A stretch of DNA of 64,000 bases from Tritrichomonas musculus (taxonomy: Eukaryota > Parabasalia > Tritrichomonadida > Tritrichomonadidae), in assembly GCA_039105265.1 (NCBI GenBank), contig JAPFFF010000021.1:806001-870000 (forward strand), read 5' to 3'. Under the pieces are notes generated by a model that was given only the letters and a program-made list of their open reading frames with translations, searched no databases and had not been told where the DNA came from. The position numbers and the translations under genes were made by a program. The stretch's first letter is position 1; the number at the start of each line of letters is the position of its first letter. Positions 63,630 to 64,000 of the stretch are shown one piece after another.

Positions 63630-64000
63630 TTTTTCGTTGAAGAATAAGTATCAAATTTTTGATCAATATAAAAAAGAAAGTTTTGAAAAAAAACATGTAT
63701 TTTGTGGCGTATAATAAGGTGGTGTGTTTTTTTGATTTTTCAAATGGCGTAAAGGACTATCTGGCGATTATATTGAAGAATATGACTATGATTATGAAAC
63801 TTTTTGAAAGTACTTACAAATAAATTGAATCAAATAAAAAATTTTATTTTATTTAATTTTTTAAGTGAGTTCATTTAATTTATTTATATTAAAATATTCA
63901 AATATTTCTAAAAAAAATTGAGATTATGTCAAAACTAATTCAATTGTTAATTTAGAGGCATATCAACCACAAAAAAGCTCTCAAAAAGTGAAAGTAGAAA
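63630..64000. other. AT-rich right edge with CTCTCAAAAAGTG motif
   Basis: No gene seen. GCTCTCAAAAAGTGAAAG at 63971-63988 repeats the hairpin arm found at 9896-9910 and the inner edge of the inverted repeats around 10,000 and 10,515. It may mark the start of a related repeat continuing beyond the window. Confidence 0.45.

Overview
The window looks like nuclear DNA of a parabasalid protist, most likely a Tritrichomonas-type trichomonad. This is inferred from several features together: extreme AT richness, intron-free genes (even a 17-kb one), short spacers, the standard genetic code with TAA and TGA stops, a BTB plus F5/8-type-C protein of the kind greatly expanded in trichomonads, long armadillo-like hypothetical proteins, and abundant mariner/Tc1-type and other DNA transposons. 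No species can be fixed from sequence alone.

Layout. Positions 1-24,400 are gene-poor and transposon-rich. They hold the last 22 codons of a gene at the left edge, an SMP-domain (lipid-transfer) gene interrupted by one early in-frame stop (3170-3952), and a dense set of short inverted-repeat elements. I could assign target-site duplications (TSDs) to many of these: TTAA elements, 8-bp-TSD elements, 11-12-bp-TSD elements and one with a 5-bp TSD. Larger transposons are a mariner with one in-frame stop, an IS630/Tc1-like transposase and a decayed DDE transposase. Between 20,010 and 23,835 at least seven elements are packed together and nested inside each other. A small N/Q-rich gene (10,097-10,504) sits between about 97-bp inverted repeats, next to a perfect 15-bp hairpin.

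Positions 24,467-42,416 are the host gene-rich part: a BAR-domain protein, a tRNA-Thr(UGU), an unrecognised 605-aa protein, an AMPK/MARK-like kinase, an unrecognised 173-aa protein, an Mkt1-like protein, a GSK3-type kinase, and two armadillo-like proteins flanking a polytopic membrane protein. These are single genes on both strands with AT-rich spacers; nothing suggests operons.

Positions 42,924-59,915 are one uninterrupted 5,663-aa gene. The protein is coiled coil at both ends with five successive repeat territories between. The first three territories share one core motif, roughly S-E-(F/L/I)-D-(L/F/Y)-D-(D/N)-x-Y-G-x-(L/F)-(D/K)-P. The fourth is a 39-copy charged repeat, 16 units of which have been duplicated as a 1,335-bp block. 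It is most plausibly a giant cytoskeletal or fibre protein, which is inference. The right end (59,916-64,000) has one BTB/BACK/F5-8C gene surrounded by decayed coding fragments.
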